Of a DNA stretch of 64,000 nt, positions 34,471 through 43,438 are shown piece by piece. The stretch is from the NCBI RefSeq assembly GCF_000271845.1, contig NZ_JH719393.1, forward strand, positions 62,001 to 126,000, written 5' to 3'. The number at the start of each line of letters is the position of its first letter. Position 1 is the stretch's first letter. Made by a program: the position numbers and the translations under genes. This DNA comes from Rhizobium leguminosarum bv. trifolii WSM2297 (GTDB lineage Bacteria > Pseudomonadota > Alphaproteobacteria > Rhizobiales > Rhizobiaceae). The notes under the pieces were generated by a model, which saw only the letters and a list, made by a program, of their open reading frames with translations, was not told the DNA's origin and searched no databases.

Positions 34471-34746
34471 ATGGCACAGGATACGAACGAACTCCAGGCG
34501 ATCAACACGTCGTGGCAAATCGCAATCCAGGAAATCCTGCGCATGGTCATCCGTGACATGTACCATGCCGGCGGCGAGGCAAACTTCAAAGCACAAATCA
34601 AACGCATCGAAGAGGCTGCCGTCGATAGCATCTATACCGATTTGAGACTTCGAGGAACCGATGAGTGGACTGAGGTGCTTGTAAAGGAACGAGCAAGCAA
34701 TTTCGTGACCACGCTGCTGACATCGTTCACCTACGACCGAGCTTGA
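34471..34746 (+). CDS. hypothetical protein
   Basis: ATG 34471 follows AGGAG. The 91-residue protein is helical and acidic: ELQAINTSWQIAIQEILRMV, IRDMYHAGGEANFKAQIKRI, EEAAVDSI, and a short end. Natural codon use and a strong ribosome-binding site make it a real gene. Family not recognised. Confidence 0.65.
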   Translation: MAQDTNELQAINTSWQIAIQEILRMVIRDMYHAGGEANFKAQIKRIEEAAVDSIYTDLRLRGTDEWTEVLVKERASNFVTTLLTSFTYDRA

Positions 34747-34972
34747 CCCGGGAACCTTCCTGCAGATGCGCGCATCCGTCGCCACCTGCGAGGAAGCGAT
34801 GTCCAGGGACCGTCGTTGACGGCAAGCCTTGTCCTCGACCGTCGAAGCGAGACCGGTCCAGCGAACGTCAGCTCGTATTCAAACAGGTGACGGAGCTAGA
34901 CGGACTTTGCTGCGACAAGGTTCGTTAGGTTCGCCACAATCGTCTACCAGCTTGCTGCCCAGCGAACTGTGG

Positions 34973-35557
34973 TCAGTTCAGAATGGCCATTTGCAGCTCG
35001 GCATGGCGACCTAGTGTTGTCATCCACTCGGTGAACTGCGGTCGACTTTTGATCTGCCGGCCATAATGGCGGCCGAGCGCGGCTGTAAGGTCGCCTTTCC
35101 GCCCAAGTTGCTCGTCGGCGAAGCGGATCATCTGCGAATTCGGCCACGCCTGCGGGCGGATCACAATCAAACGGCCGAACAGGTCCTCTGCAGACTCATC
35201 TGGGTTCGCCTGTGCCATCAAGGTCAGCATGGCCGCCGTCGAGCGCGACACGCCCATATGGCAATGGACGAGTAGATGGCTTGACTCAATTGTGTCATGC
35301 CTTGACTGAAGATCCATTCCGAAACGAAGGATCTCTTCCACATGGTCTGGGCGGGGCATCACCCGCCCCGCTGCTGCCGCGATGATGTCGTGGAAGCGTA
35401 GCGTGGTGCGGTGGTGTTTGCCGTAGGTCTGGAATGCATCCAACTCCGGATGCTCCGGATCAATCAGCGACAGGACATGGGTGACGCTTCGGGTGCTCTG
35501 GCCCGATAGTTCTTCGATGCCGCAAACCGTCAGTACTGGTGAGAAAACGACATCCAT
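34973..35557 (-). CDS. dual-specificity/tyrosine phosphatase-like protein
   Basis: The 194-residue protein carries the cysteine phosphatase P-loop VHCHMGVSRS (Cys99, Arg105; HCx5R followed by S), with an upstream aspartate in RFHDI as likely general acid. The length and the absence of extra domains fit rhizobial predicted dual-specificity phosphatases. Substrates may be phosphoproteins, inositol phosphates or RNA 5' ends; nothing nearby decides. It is a lone gene; 34747-34972 is empty. Confidence 0.85.
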   Translation of the reverse strand: MDVVFSPVLTVCGIEELSGQSTRSVTHVLSLIDPEHPELDAFQTYGKHHRTTLRFHDIIAAAAGRVMPRPDHVEEILRFGMDLQSRHDTIESSHLLVHCHMGVSRSTAAMLTLMAQANPDESAEDLFGRLIVIRPQAWPNSQMIRFADEQLGRKGDLTAALGRHYGRQIKSRPQFTEWMTTLGRHAELQMAILN

Positions 35558-35851
35558 TTCATTCGCTCCTGTCTCTTTCGATCAATAAGAGGCATTGCTC
35601 TCGCAGGCGATAAGGCTACCGAATTTCTTATACCTCGGTTTTGGCAGCCGCGACAGGCTTGCTGTTGAACCCTCTAACCAGTTGCTCAAGCGGACCCAGC
35701 GGGCTTTCTATGGGAGCGGCTGGGGTAGTCGTGTTTTCAAAAACCGCCAAGGCGCCACCGAAAAGTCAGCGTCGGAAGAAAGTCTCAACGCGGATCACAC
35801 CATCGAGTGTGTTCATAGTCGTGGAAAGAAAGGGATTTGAGTACTGGGCGG

Positions 35852-36142
35852 TCAAGATATTTCACGGAAATAGGCGGAGATCGGCTGTCCATCCAAGTGG
35901 CTTTCAATTTTCGCCCACGCGCCATTCGAAAGGAGGCCCTGAACATGGGCTTTGTGCCTGGCTTCGCTGTCCCAGGTTTCGACCAGAGCATACTGGCAGG
36001 GATTACCAGCGGCCTGCATGACAGTAGCGCTCAGGCAACCGGGAGCCTTCGGCAAGTCGGTCTTGACGGATTCCATGATTGCATGGAAGGCAACTTGCTT
36101 TTCGGCGAGGGCTTTGAACTGTACGAGGATTTTGATGGACAT
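35852..36142 (-). CDS. antibiotic biosynthesis monooxygenase (ABM) domain protein
   Basis: Starting at ATG 36142 (GGAGCA upstream) the 96-residue protein is one ABM ferredoxin-like domain: IKILVQFKALAEKQVAFHAI, DLPKAPGCLSATVMQ, ALVETWDSEARHKAHVQG and a final HLDGQPISAYFREI. Such small cofactor-free enzymes oxidise quinol-like compounds or guard against them. The broken AraC gene directly upstream on the same strand was probably its regulator. 35558-35851 downstream is empty. Confidence 0.85.
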   Translation of the reverse strand: MSIKILVQFKALAEKQVAFHAIMESVKTDLPKAPGCLSATVMQAAGNPCQYALVETWDSEARHKAHVQGLLSNGAWAKIESHLDGQPISAYFREIS

Positions 36143-36227
36143 TTTTGCTCCGGTGTCATCAGAAGGAAACTGATTGCACTGGTAAAATCGATTGGGCCTA
36201 CGGCACAGACCCAATTCTGCGGAAAGC

Positions 36228-37054
36228 CTACCCGATCCTGCGAATTGCAGCATTGTCTGCTCCTATCGGGCCCCGGAAATGCGATTGCATGTTTCGTGCG
36301 TAGGCCCCTGGGGATAAGCCGAAGAGGTTCTTGAAATCCCGTGTAAATTGAGCGTCACTCGCATAGCCTGCGTCTGCAGCCGCTATGGAAATGGTTACCT
36401 CGGAATTCAGGAGGAGCAGTCGCGCTTTTTCAAGTCGTACCTGTTTTCGATAGCGCATCGGCGACAGACCGAAGCAGGCCTGGAAGCGATGCGCAAAATG
36501 GGATGGGCTCATTGCTACTTCCGATGCGATATCCGCGACCAGAAGGCTGCGCGGCGTTGGCCTCGATAAAGCGCATAGCCGCCACGAGCTTCGTATCCTC
36601 GCGTGTCACCGACGCTCTGAGCATACCGGCCGCATCCGATCGCAACAATCGATAGCAAATAGGGCGCCAACATCCGACAATCAGCGGGGTCGTCAAAAGC
36701 GCGCAACAGTCGTAGCAGCGGCCCTGCGAGATCCTCGGTCAGCTCATCGCAATATGCTGGAAGTTCGGATGTCCGAGCGGTATTCAGCACCGGATATGGA
36801 GTGTCAGCCAGTTCAATCAGCGTCTTTGCCACCAGAAGCAACGGCAGCTGCAGCTTGAGCGCGATGTAAGGGTTGTCGCCTGAGGCTTCAACGACAGCAT
36901 CATAAGGTCGCTCCCCATGCAGCACCAGAAAGCGGCGTCTATCGTTGACGAGACGGCCATTTAAGACCGTTTTTTTTCCAGAGGCTGCCACCGCCAGTGT
37001 CATGCCGGCATTCCGTCCCCGATGATAGGGCAACGACTGGCTTATTTTCATCAA
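36228..37054 (-). pseudogene. AraC family regulator broken by two frame changes
   Basis: Three frames together make one AraC protein. The first (37054 down to about 36650) gives the N-terminal ligand domain (LVLHGERPYDAVVEASGDNP). A second carries ICYRLLRSDAAGMLRASVTR and LVAAMRFIEAN. The third, from about 36565, has the DNA-binding part: VAMSPSHFAHRFQACFGLSP, RYRKQVRLEKARLLL, GYASDAQFTRDFKNLFGLSP. The two breaks look like small deletions or insertions. Continuous translation is impossible, so the regulator is dead. Confidence 0.8.
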
Positions 37055-37511
37055 ACCTTAGGCAATGGCGTTAGAGTGACACCCTCGTTCCTAGTCAGAT
37101 TGCGCATTGTATCCATCAATGCGTCCGTGTCCGGCGTATGGTGGGTGTTCGAAGCGTCCATTTCCATAAGCAGTCCATAAGCTGCTGGGTTCCGTCTGGC
37201 AATTCGTTGAAGCTACTCTGCTGCTCAGGTCTTTCGTGACAGGGAAACCAGCGCAAGCTTCAGCTGACATAGGTGGCATGATCCAATGTTTTGGGAAATT
37301 CGAGAAGCTTCGGATTTAGCCATGCTGGTCGGAATGACGTTGCACGACAGGATATTTGGCAGAGGGCATGACCACTTCAATTTTGGCGGCAGTCGGTCCA
37401 GACAACCCACTGCCGGAGATCCGAGGAATTCTTCGCCTGAGATCAACGATCGCGACCTTCACCGATGTTCCCTAACTTTCGGTCCGATTGCGCACCAAGA
37501 GGCGCGGCATG
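37055..37511. other. gene-free stretch
   Basis: Open frames on both strands here lack ribosome-binding sites and plausible composition. The right end leads to the stress promoter at 37512. Confidence 0.35.
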
Positions 37512-37536
37512 GGAACTCGCCAGTCCGAAGAAGGTT
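37512..37536 (+). promoter_or_regulatory. possible EcfG-type promoter (GGAAC-N17-GTT)
   Basis: GGAAC at 37512-37516, 17 bases, GTT at 37534-37536, ending 30 bases before the DUF982 start. Confidence 0.5.
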
Positions 37537-37566
37537 GTCGACAAAACCGTGATAAGGAGGTTTCTT

Positions 37567-37827
37567 ATGGAAAAAATTATTGATGCCGACTTCCGCGTCA
37601 CTTGGAAGACCCCGGTGTACATTCGGATCGGCGATGGCATGCGCGAGCGCATCGACGGACCAAACGCCGCGCTCGCGGCGCTTCTCCATCGCTGGCCGTC
37701 GACCAATCATCGTGAGTTCGGCATCGCGAAGCGCAGATGTGTCGAGGCCATCGCTCGCCGTCAAAGCGCCGAGCTGGCCCGTAGCACGTTCGTGGAGGCA
37801 GCACTCGCCGTGAAGGTGTTCGCATGA
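37567..37827 (+). CDS. DUF982 family protein
   Basis: ATG 37567 has AAGGAGG six bases upstream. The 86-residue protein is an intact DUF982 domain: VYIRIGDGMRERIDGPNAAL, AALLHRWPSTNHREFGIAKR, RCVEAI and STFVEAALAV. Two decayed relatives lie at 9123 and 18391. The family is almost limited to Rhizobiales and has no known role. It overlaps the next gene (ATGA), so the two are co-translated, behind a possible general stress promoter. Confidence 0.88.
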   Translation: MEKIIDADFRVTWKTPVYIRIGDGMRERIDGPNAALAALLHRWPSTNHREFGIAKRRCVEAIARRQSAELARSTFVEAALAVKVFA

Positions 37828-38042
37828 TGATGCTTTCTATCGACGCATCGCACTGGGCGATCCTTCTGGGGACGTTGACACTCACATGCTGGATTGCCGC
37901 CGGTCTGGCGGCTGTTCTTGGCACCAACGAACAGATAAGGCGCGGTGAGACCGGTAGAGTTTCCGGGTATGTGACGACGGGCCTGACTGGGGCTGGTATT
38001 ACCTCGGCAGTGGCAATGATCGCCCTTTTGGTATTCGCCTGA
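37824..38042 (+). CDS. small two-helix membrane protein
   Basis: The 72-residue protein has two membrane helices (WAILLGTLTLTCWIAAGLAA at about 11-31 and GAGITSAVAMIALLVF at the end) joined by a polar loop. The start overlaps the DUF982 stop. I do not recognise a family. Together with DUF982 it may form a small stress-induced unit. Confidence 0.65.
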   Translation: MMMLSIDASHWAILLGTLTLTCWIAAGLAAVLGTNEQIRRGETGRVSGYVTTGLTGAGITSAVAMIALLVFA

Positions 38043-38214
38043 CGAGCATTAGACTTCTGCCAAACTGCCGCTTTCCAGGCCGCGAATTTGCCGTTCGGCC
38101 TGCGTCGGCACGTCCTTCGAGGCGGCGTTACTCAGATGGAAAAACGTCGTCATCGCCTTCAAACCAGCCTCTCCACAAGCAGTTCCAGGCCAGTTACGGA
38201 CATAGCGAACGCCG

Positions 38215-38961
38215 TCAGCCCGCCAACGTCACAATGTCTGTTCGTTCTTCAGGCGATTGCCTGAGAAGCCTGCGGTATTCCTCCTCCGGCTTCCCATAGG
38301 CGTCATGCGCGAAGTCTTCCATCGCGGGCCTGTCTCTGATGATGATGCGGCCCCTCTCGCTGCGGATGAAATGATTGCCTTCCAGAATGTGCAATGCTGT
38401 CGTCACGCTCGGACGGCGGACTGCCAGCATGATAGCAATGTAGTCATGGGTGAGGACCAGTTGGTTACCATCCATTCTGTCATGGCACATCAATAGCCAA
38501 CGGGCCAGGCGCTCCTCGATGTTATGGGTCGCGTTTGACAGTGCGGTAAACGTCACCTGGATTGCCAGCGCCTGCGAATAGCAGGCAAGCAGATGCGCGA
38601 AAGGCGGGCTCTCCTCCAGCGCTCTCAGAAAGGCGGCAAGCGCAATGCGATGACCGCTGCCCGCGGCTTGCATGATGACTTCATGGGGACTGGTGTCAGA
38701 GCCAACGGCGGCTTGCACCGGCGAAAAGCCGTCGCGGCCGAACATTCCGCCTTCCGCCCTGTTGCCATCCGGTGAAATGACGATGACCGAGCCAAGGCCG
38801 GAATCTGGAAAATAAACATGCTCGATACGACCACCCGCGGCTGCGATGATGAAGTCCTTCGGCAGATCGACCGGAAAAAGATCAACCCCGATAACCGCTA
38901 GGGCTTGCGGCGCAAGCTGTCGAAGAAGGTTGTTCTTGATTGAATGATGAGGGGCGAACAT
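38215..38961 (-). CDS. Crp/Fnr family transcription regulator
   Basis: From ATG 38961 (AGGAG seven bases before) the 248-residue protein has an N-terminal cupin-like domain (IEHVYFPDSGLGSVIVISPD, GGMFGRDGFS), a long dimer helix ending ERLARWLLMCHDRM, and a winged helix with LTHDYIAIMLAVRRPSVTTA as the recognition region. There are no Fnr-type cysteines, so oxygen sensing through iron-sulfur is unlikely. This subgroup of rhizobial Crp-like proteins has unclear ligands. It stands alone. Confidence 0.88.
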   Translation of the reverse strand: MFAPHHSIKNNLLRQLAPQALAVIGVDLFPVDLPKDFIIAAAGGRIEHVYFPDSGLGSVIVISPDGNRAEGGMFGRDGFSPVQAAVGSDTSPHEVIMQAAGSGHRIALAAFLRALEESPPFAHLLACYSQALAIQVTFTALSNATHNIEERLARWLLMCHDRMDGNQLVLTHDYIAIMLAVRRPSVTTALHILEGNHFIRSERGRIIIRDRPAMEDFAHDAYGKPEEEYRRLLRQSPEERTDIVTLAG

Positions 38962-38994
38962 GCGCGCTCCTGTTCTGCAGGCGGGAGCACACAT

Positions 38995-39509
38995 AAACCC
39001 TCAGTCGTCACGGCCTACCTATTCGGAATGGTGACGATCGCTTAGCATACACGAAATAGCTCACATATATTATCTTATTCTTGGAAATGCCTTCGGAGGC
39101 GCTAGGCGAGCTCCGAACAGGAGAAACGATTGCCTGACGTACCTCGGCTTTTTGTGAAGGGCGGATCGGCCAACGATGCCGCGACACGTCCGCTATCGGA
39201 CCGGCTGGAATAAGTCGATATTCCGGTGATTACCGTTCGGAAGGCGCCATGAGGGTCGTTAGGAGTATCCGGGCGGTACCGGCCGACAATCGCGCTCATG
39301 AGGACCCCGCCTTGCACAAGGTCGGCGCTCACACGATCTTGTTGCGGTTGAGCATGGCTATCGGCGCGCCCCCATTGGCCCGCGCTTCACACCGTCTGTC
39401 TCAGGAGCTTCCACGAAACCTGCGATCCGCTTCAGGAGACAAGTCGGAGCCTCTAATGGGTGCTCTTCCGGCACGCCGCGATTATGCTAAGTTCGCAATA
39501 CCTACCTCA
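38995..39509. other. gene-free stretch, possible N-terminal extension of the next gene
   Basis: A plus-strand frame is open from 39249 into the histidine kinase, but its 87 codons have a composition unlike coding sequence (many arginines, no domain). Nothing else is supported. Confidence 0.35.
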
Positions 39510-41720
39510 ATGAATCTCAACGACCGGGCGATCAATATGAATGCCGCTACCTATTTTCCGGCCGAACGTCTCCAACAGATCCTCGATAGCGCAGTTGATA
39601 CTGGCATCATCATGCTCGACCCGGGGGGTATCGTCGCAGGATGGAGCAAAGGCGCGGAAAGGCTCCTCGGCTGGTCCCAGGATGAAATGCTCGGGAAGAC
39701 TCTGATCGGCATTTTCCCACCGGAAGACGGAGGATCGGCCGTTCTCGCTGCCGAGATCTCCGATGCCCGCTCGAAGGGCAAGGGCAGCGGCGAGGGATGG
39801 CGGCTGAAACAAGACGGCGGTCGAATTTGGGCCGTTGGTGAGACGACGCCGATCCTCGACGACAAAAAGACACTGGTCGGCTTCGTCAAGATCCTGCGCG
39901 ATCGTACCGAGCAGCGGCAAACGGAGATCGCGCTCAGGGAACGGACACGTGCCCTCGAAATCCTGAACCGAGCCGGTGCCGCCCTCGCACGGGAAAACGA
40001 TCTGGAGAAGGTCGTCCAGTTGGTGACTGACGCCGGCGTCGAACTCACCGGCGCCCAGTTCGGTGCATTTTTCTACAACGTCGTCAATTCTGCGGGCGAG
40101 AGCTACATGCTCTACACGCTGTCCGGCGTTTCTCGGGAAGCGTTCTCGAAATTCCCGATGCCCCGAAACACGGAGGTTTTCGCTGCGACCTTCCTCGGCG
40201 AAGGCATCGTCCGCTCCGAGGATATCACAAAGGACAGCCGATACGGCAAAAACGCACCATACCATGGCATGCCGGATGGCCATCTTCCGGTTCGCAGTTA
40301 TCTCGCGGTTCCCGTGGTTTCGCGAACGGGCGAGGTGATCGGCGGGCTGTTCTTCGGCCACTCGGAAGCTGGCGTATTCGACGAGGCCTCTGAGAGCGGG
40401 CTTGCCGGTCTTGCAGGTGAAGCGGCGATCGCAATGGATAATACGCGCCTGTTCGAGGCTGGCCAGCGCGAGTTGCTGGAGCGACGGCGCGCGGAAGCGG
40501 CGCTCAAGGATCTCAATATTAATCTCGAAGACTTGGTGAAACAGAAGACGGAGGAACTGACGCGAAACGCCGAGGCTTTGCGGCAGGCGCAGAAGATGGA
40601 GGCGGTCGGCCAACTGACCGGCGGTGTCGCGCACGACTTCAACAATTTGCTCCAGATAATCGTCGGCAATCTCGACACGTTGCTTCGAAACCTACCGGAG
40701 GAGTCAGGGCGGCTGAAGCGCGCCGCCGGCCAGGCGATGAATGGCGCAAGACGGGCAGCTGCTCTCACGCAAAGGCTGCTGGCTTTCGCTCGCAGGCAAC
40801 CGCTCGACCCAAAGCCGGTGGATGCGAACGGCCTCATTCGCGGCATGTCGGAACTCCTGCATCGGACGCTCGGAGAAATTTTCCAGATAGAGATCGTGCT
40901 TGCGGGCGGTCTTTGGAAGACCGAAGCCGACCCCAACGAGTTGGAAAGCGCGCTCCTCAACCTCGCCATCAACGCCCGCGACGCGATGCCTGACGGCGGC
41001 AAGCTCACGATCGAAACTTTCAACGCGCATCTCGACGAAGCCTATGCTTCGGCGCATGCCGAAGTGCTGCCGGGACAGTACACGGCCATCAGCGTTTCTG
41101 ATACCGGCATGGGCATGGACGCCGAAACGCTCTCACACGTGTTCGAGCCGTTTTTCACCACCAAAGACCAGGGCAAGGGTACCGGCTTGGGTCTGAGCCA
41201 AGTCTACGGCTTTGTGAAGCAGTCGAACGGCCATGTGAAGATTTACTCGGAGGTGGGGGAGGGCACCACGGTCAAGATGTATCTGCCGCGATTGTCCGTC
41301 GACGGGGCTGACGAGGAGGCGATGGATAACGTGGCGATCCCGGAGGCCGCCGCCGGCGAGGTCGTGCTCGTCGTTGAGGACGATCCAGATGTTCGCGCCT
41401 ATTCGGTGGAGTCGCTGCGAGAGCTTGGGTACCATGTGTTGGAAGCCAAGGACGGTCCTGCGGCGCTACAAGCCTTGTTCAGCAATGGCAGGGTCGATCT
41501 GATCTTTTCGGACGTCGTCTTGCCGGGCGGCATGAGCGGCGCGGAAGTTGTTTCCAAGGCGCGCGAGAGCTTCCCGGAATTGAAGGCTCTATTCACAACA
41601 GGGTATTCCCGAAACGCTATCGTGCATCACGGTCGTCTCGACAAAGGTGTGCATTTGCTCCCCAAGCCGTTCTCCTTCGAAGATCTTGCCGCCCGCGTGC
41701 GAGACGTTCTGGATCGCTGA
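39510..41720 (+). CDS. PAS-GAF hybrid sensor histidine kinase with receiver domain
   Basis: I start at ATG 39510 (ATG 39537 is possible). The 736-residue protein has a PAS domain (IIMLDPGGIVAGWSKGAERL, GFVKILRDRTEQRQ), a GAF domain (EFGAFFYN-like; LPVRSYLAVPVVSRTGEVIG), a coiled linker, a HisKA site GGVAHDFNNLLQ (His about 375), HATPase motifs (NLAINARDAMPDGG, GMGMD, GKGTGLGLSQVYGFV) and a C-terminal receiver with Asp about 668 (FSDVVLPGG). It has no membrane segment. This layout is typical of rhizobial soluble hybrid kinases, some with bilin- or redox-sensing GAF domains; the ligand here is unknown. Confidence 0.92.
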   Translation: MNLNDRAINMNAATYFPAERLQQILDSAVDTGIIMLDPGGIVAGWSKGAERLLGWSQDEMLGKTLIGIFPPEDGGSAVLAAEISDARSKGKGSGEGWRLKQDGGRIWAVGETTPILDDKKTLVGFVKILRDRTEQRQTEIALRERTRALEILNRAGAALARENDLEKVVQLVTDAGVELTGAQFGAFFYNVVNSAGESYMLYTLSGVSREAFSKFPMPRNTEVFAATFLGEGIVRSEDITKDSRYGKNAPYHGMPDGHLPVRSYLAVPVVSRTGEVIGGLFFGHSEAGVFDEASESGLAGLAGEAAIAMDNTRLFEAGQRELLERRRAEAALKDLNINLEDLVKQKTEELTRNAEALRQAQKMEAVGQLTGGVAHDFNNLLQIIVGNLDTLLRNLPEESGRLKRAAGQAMNGARRAAALTQRLLAFARRQPLDPKPVDANGLIRGMSELLHRTLGEIFQIEIVLAGGLWKTEADPNELESALLNLAINARDAMPDGGKLTIETFNAHLDEAYASAHAEVLPGQYTAISVSDTGMGMDAETLSHVFEPFFTTKDQGKGTGLGLSQVYGFVKQSNGHVKIYSEVGEGTTVKMYLPRLSVDGADEEAMDNVAIPEAAAGEVVLVVEDDPDVRAYSVESLRELGYHVLEAKDGPAALQALFSNGRVDLIFSDVVLPGGMSGAEVVSKARESFPELKALFTTGYSRNAIVHHGRLDKGVHLLPKPFSFEDLAARVRDVLDR

Positions 41721-41864
41721 ACATCCGGCCTGAGCTAGCATCATGCAAGAACGTGATTCCATCGCTCGGAGCCATGCAGGGTTCTAGTGTTGCGAAAGAG
41801 CCCTTCCGCTTCTGCAGCCGTGCATGATCATCCAATCGCCGCTCTCTTCGGACGGTATCGGGAT

Positions 41865-42452
41865 TCAACCGACCTGTTCCACCGTCAACGTCCCCGCTGA
41901 AAGCGGCTTGATCAGGGACTTGGCTGAGACGGTTGGATCGAGCCATTCGGCCCATGCATTCCGCTCCAGGATGACGATCTGCCGATCGTGATAGGGTGCG
42001 ATGTCCGGTCCCGGCTCCATCGTCAGCATGGTGAAGGCGTGGCCCATCTCCGGCGTTTCACGCCAGATGCCGGCGATGCAGAAGATCGGCTCGTCCTTCT
42101 TGGTGAATAGCCACTTGTCCTTGCGCTTCTTTTTCGGTTCCGTGGGATTGGTGAACTCGTAAAAACCGTCGGCGACGATCAGGCAGCGATTGGACGTGAA
42201 CTCCCGGCCTTCCGACCTGAAATTATACACCGGCCGCTTGTTCGGCCCGGGCCAGCTCCAGCGCCGCTGTACGAGCTCGGCGTCTTGTGCGCCGTCGATC
42301 GCTCTGACGATGGGACCGATATCGGTGATCTTGATGTCCTCCCTTGCTTCGAGGTTCGGAATGCCTTCACCGAAGCGGATCTTGATCTTCAGGTCAGCGA
42401 AGTCCTTGGCGATCGAGGCAGCATCCACCATCAGCCGATAATCATTGCACAT
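41865..42452 (-). CDS. SRAP family abasic-site processing protein (YedK type)
   Basis: The 195-residue protein begins MCNDYR, placing the catalytic Cys2 that forms a covalent link with abasic DNA. Later come VYNFRSEG, NRCLIVADGFYEF, FCIAGIWRETP, FTMLTMEPGPDIAPYHDRQI (with the conserved His) and AEWLDP. SRAP/HMCES proteins shield abasic sites in single-stranded DNA. It is divergent from a second SRAP-type gene, with a LexA box between them. Confidence 0.93.
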   Translation of the reverse strand: MCNDYRLMVDAASIAKDFADLKIKIRFGEGIPNLEAREDIKITDIGPIVRAIDGAQDAELVQRRWSWPGPNKRPVYNFRSEGREFTSNRCLIVADGFYEFTNPTEPKKKRKDKWLFTKKDEPIFCIAGIWRETPEMGHAFTMLTMEPGPDIAPYHDRQIVILERNAWAEWLDPTVSAKSLIKPLSAGTLTVEQVG

Positions 42453-42488
42453 GCGTCCTCCATTTCAGGCTGGTTGCTTCGAAAGCGT

Positions 42489-42503
42489 GTTCCTGATATG
42501 TTC
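42489..42503. promoter_or_regulatory. LexA (SOS) box between two SRAP genes
   Basis: GTTC at 42489-42492, seven bases, GTTC at 42500-42503: the alphaproteobacterial LexA site. It lies six bases before one SRAP start and 37 bases from the other, so it can control both. Confidence 0.8.
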
Positions 42504-42508
42504 TATAT

Positions 42509-43003
42509 ATGATGAGCGCGAAGGTTTTCCAGTCCGACGCCCCGCTCGACGAGCGCCGCGTCATCATAAGACGCCATGATGGCGATGTGGAGATGGTGGA
42601 GCTGCCCTGGGGGCTGCGCCCCCGCAACGGCGGTCCACGTGCGGTGAACGTGGTCCGATCGGAAGGGCGAGTGTTTCCGACGCTCCGCTGCCTGGTGCCG
42701 GCATCTGAGTTTCGCCACAAGAACTTCAGCTTCTCGCTCGCCAATGGCGACTGGTTTTATTTCGCCGGCATCTGGCGGCAGGCGACCGATGGTTGGCCGG
42801 AGGCCTATGCCATACTGACGATCGAGGCGAATGCCGATATTGCGCCATTTCACGACCGACAGATGGCGGTGCTGACACGCGACCAATGCATGGCCTGGCT
42901 CGACGGTCTTCTCCCCGAAGACGAAATCCTGCGGCCGCTGCCGGCGGGTACATTCCGCGTCAAGCACCACTACGCTCCCGCCCAGCCGATGCTTGCGGTC
43001 TAA
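42509..43003 (+). CDS. SRAP-like protein lacking the catalytic cysteine
   Basis: The 164-residue protein has most of the SRAP fold (VELPWGLRPRNGG, AVNVVRSEGRVFPTLRCLVP, FYFAGIWRQATD, AILTIEANADIAPFHDRQMA, MAWLDG), but it begins MMSAKVFQSDAP: no cysteine follows the initiator, and the first 30 or so residues of normal SRAP are replaced. Without Cys2 it should not form the thiazolidine link to abasic DNA. It may bind DNA only. It starts six bases after a LexA box and its stop abuts a dinB fragment. Confidence 0.85.
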   Translation: MMSAKVFQSDAPLDERRVIIRRHDGDVEMVELPWGLRPRNGGPRAVNVVRSEGRVFPTLRCLVPASEFRHKNFSFSLANGDWFYFAGIWRQATDGWPEAYAILTIEANADIAPFHDRQMAVLTRDQCMAWLDGLLPEDEILRPLPAGTFRVKHHYAPAQPMLAV

Positions 43004-43329
43004 AGCGCTAGTCGCAACTGCGGCTCCGTCCCAGAGGCCCGCCGTTCCAGCGAGGACAGGGCGACGCCGAGCAGCCGTATGCCTTTTCGCGGCGGAAAGT
43101 TCGGCGTCAGCAGGCTGACGGTGTCCTCAAGATCGGCGATCATCCTCAGAGGTGCCGCAACCGTCTTGCCGCGGGTGATATGGTGGAAGTCGGCGTTTGA
43201 TCTTGAGCGTCACCGTCTGGCGCCGATCCCATTGACCTCGCAATAAGCTCACACCTTTTCGATCAGCGGCTGAGGCCCTTCAAGGGCCGGTTCAAAGGCA
43301 GGGAGGTCTTGTGAGAAGATATCCTCGGC
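42988..43329. repeat. direct repeat of the SRAP-end/dinB-end junction, copy 1
   Basis: These 342 bases match 45211-45558 with about one difference in eight. The repeat starts in the last codons of the SRAP gene (CGATGCTTGCGGTCTAAAGC) and runs through the dinB 3' part. Confidence 0.85.
43000..43329 (-). pseudogene. dinB: 3' fragment of dinB
   Basis: The minus strand keeps the last 110 or so codons of a dinB gene, including the same stop codon context as the intact gene at 45223, but with several one-base gaps that shift the frame. There is no 5' part. Some similarity may extend a little past 43329, but I cannot align it. Confidence 0.85.
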
Positions 43330-43438
43330 ACGCTGATCGCCGCCCGCGACGAGCTATTTCGTGGCCCAGATGTAGAGTTGACCGACACCCATTCGTCATG
43401 AAGGCGTAACCTTAACCGATCGGTCACGGAGAACGCAA

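Noticed and set aside
39507..40634. 375-codon minus-strand frame
   Set aside because: Antisense to the hybrid histidine kinase; no domain and no ribosome-binding site.
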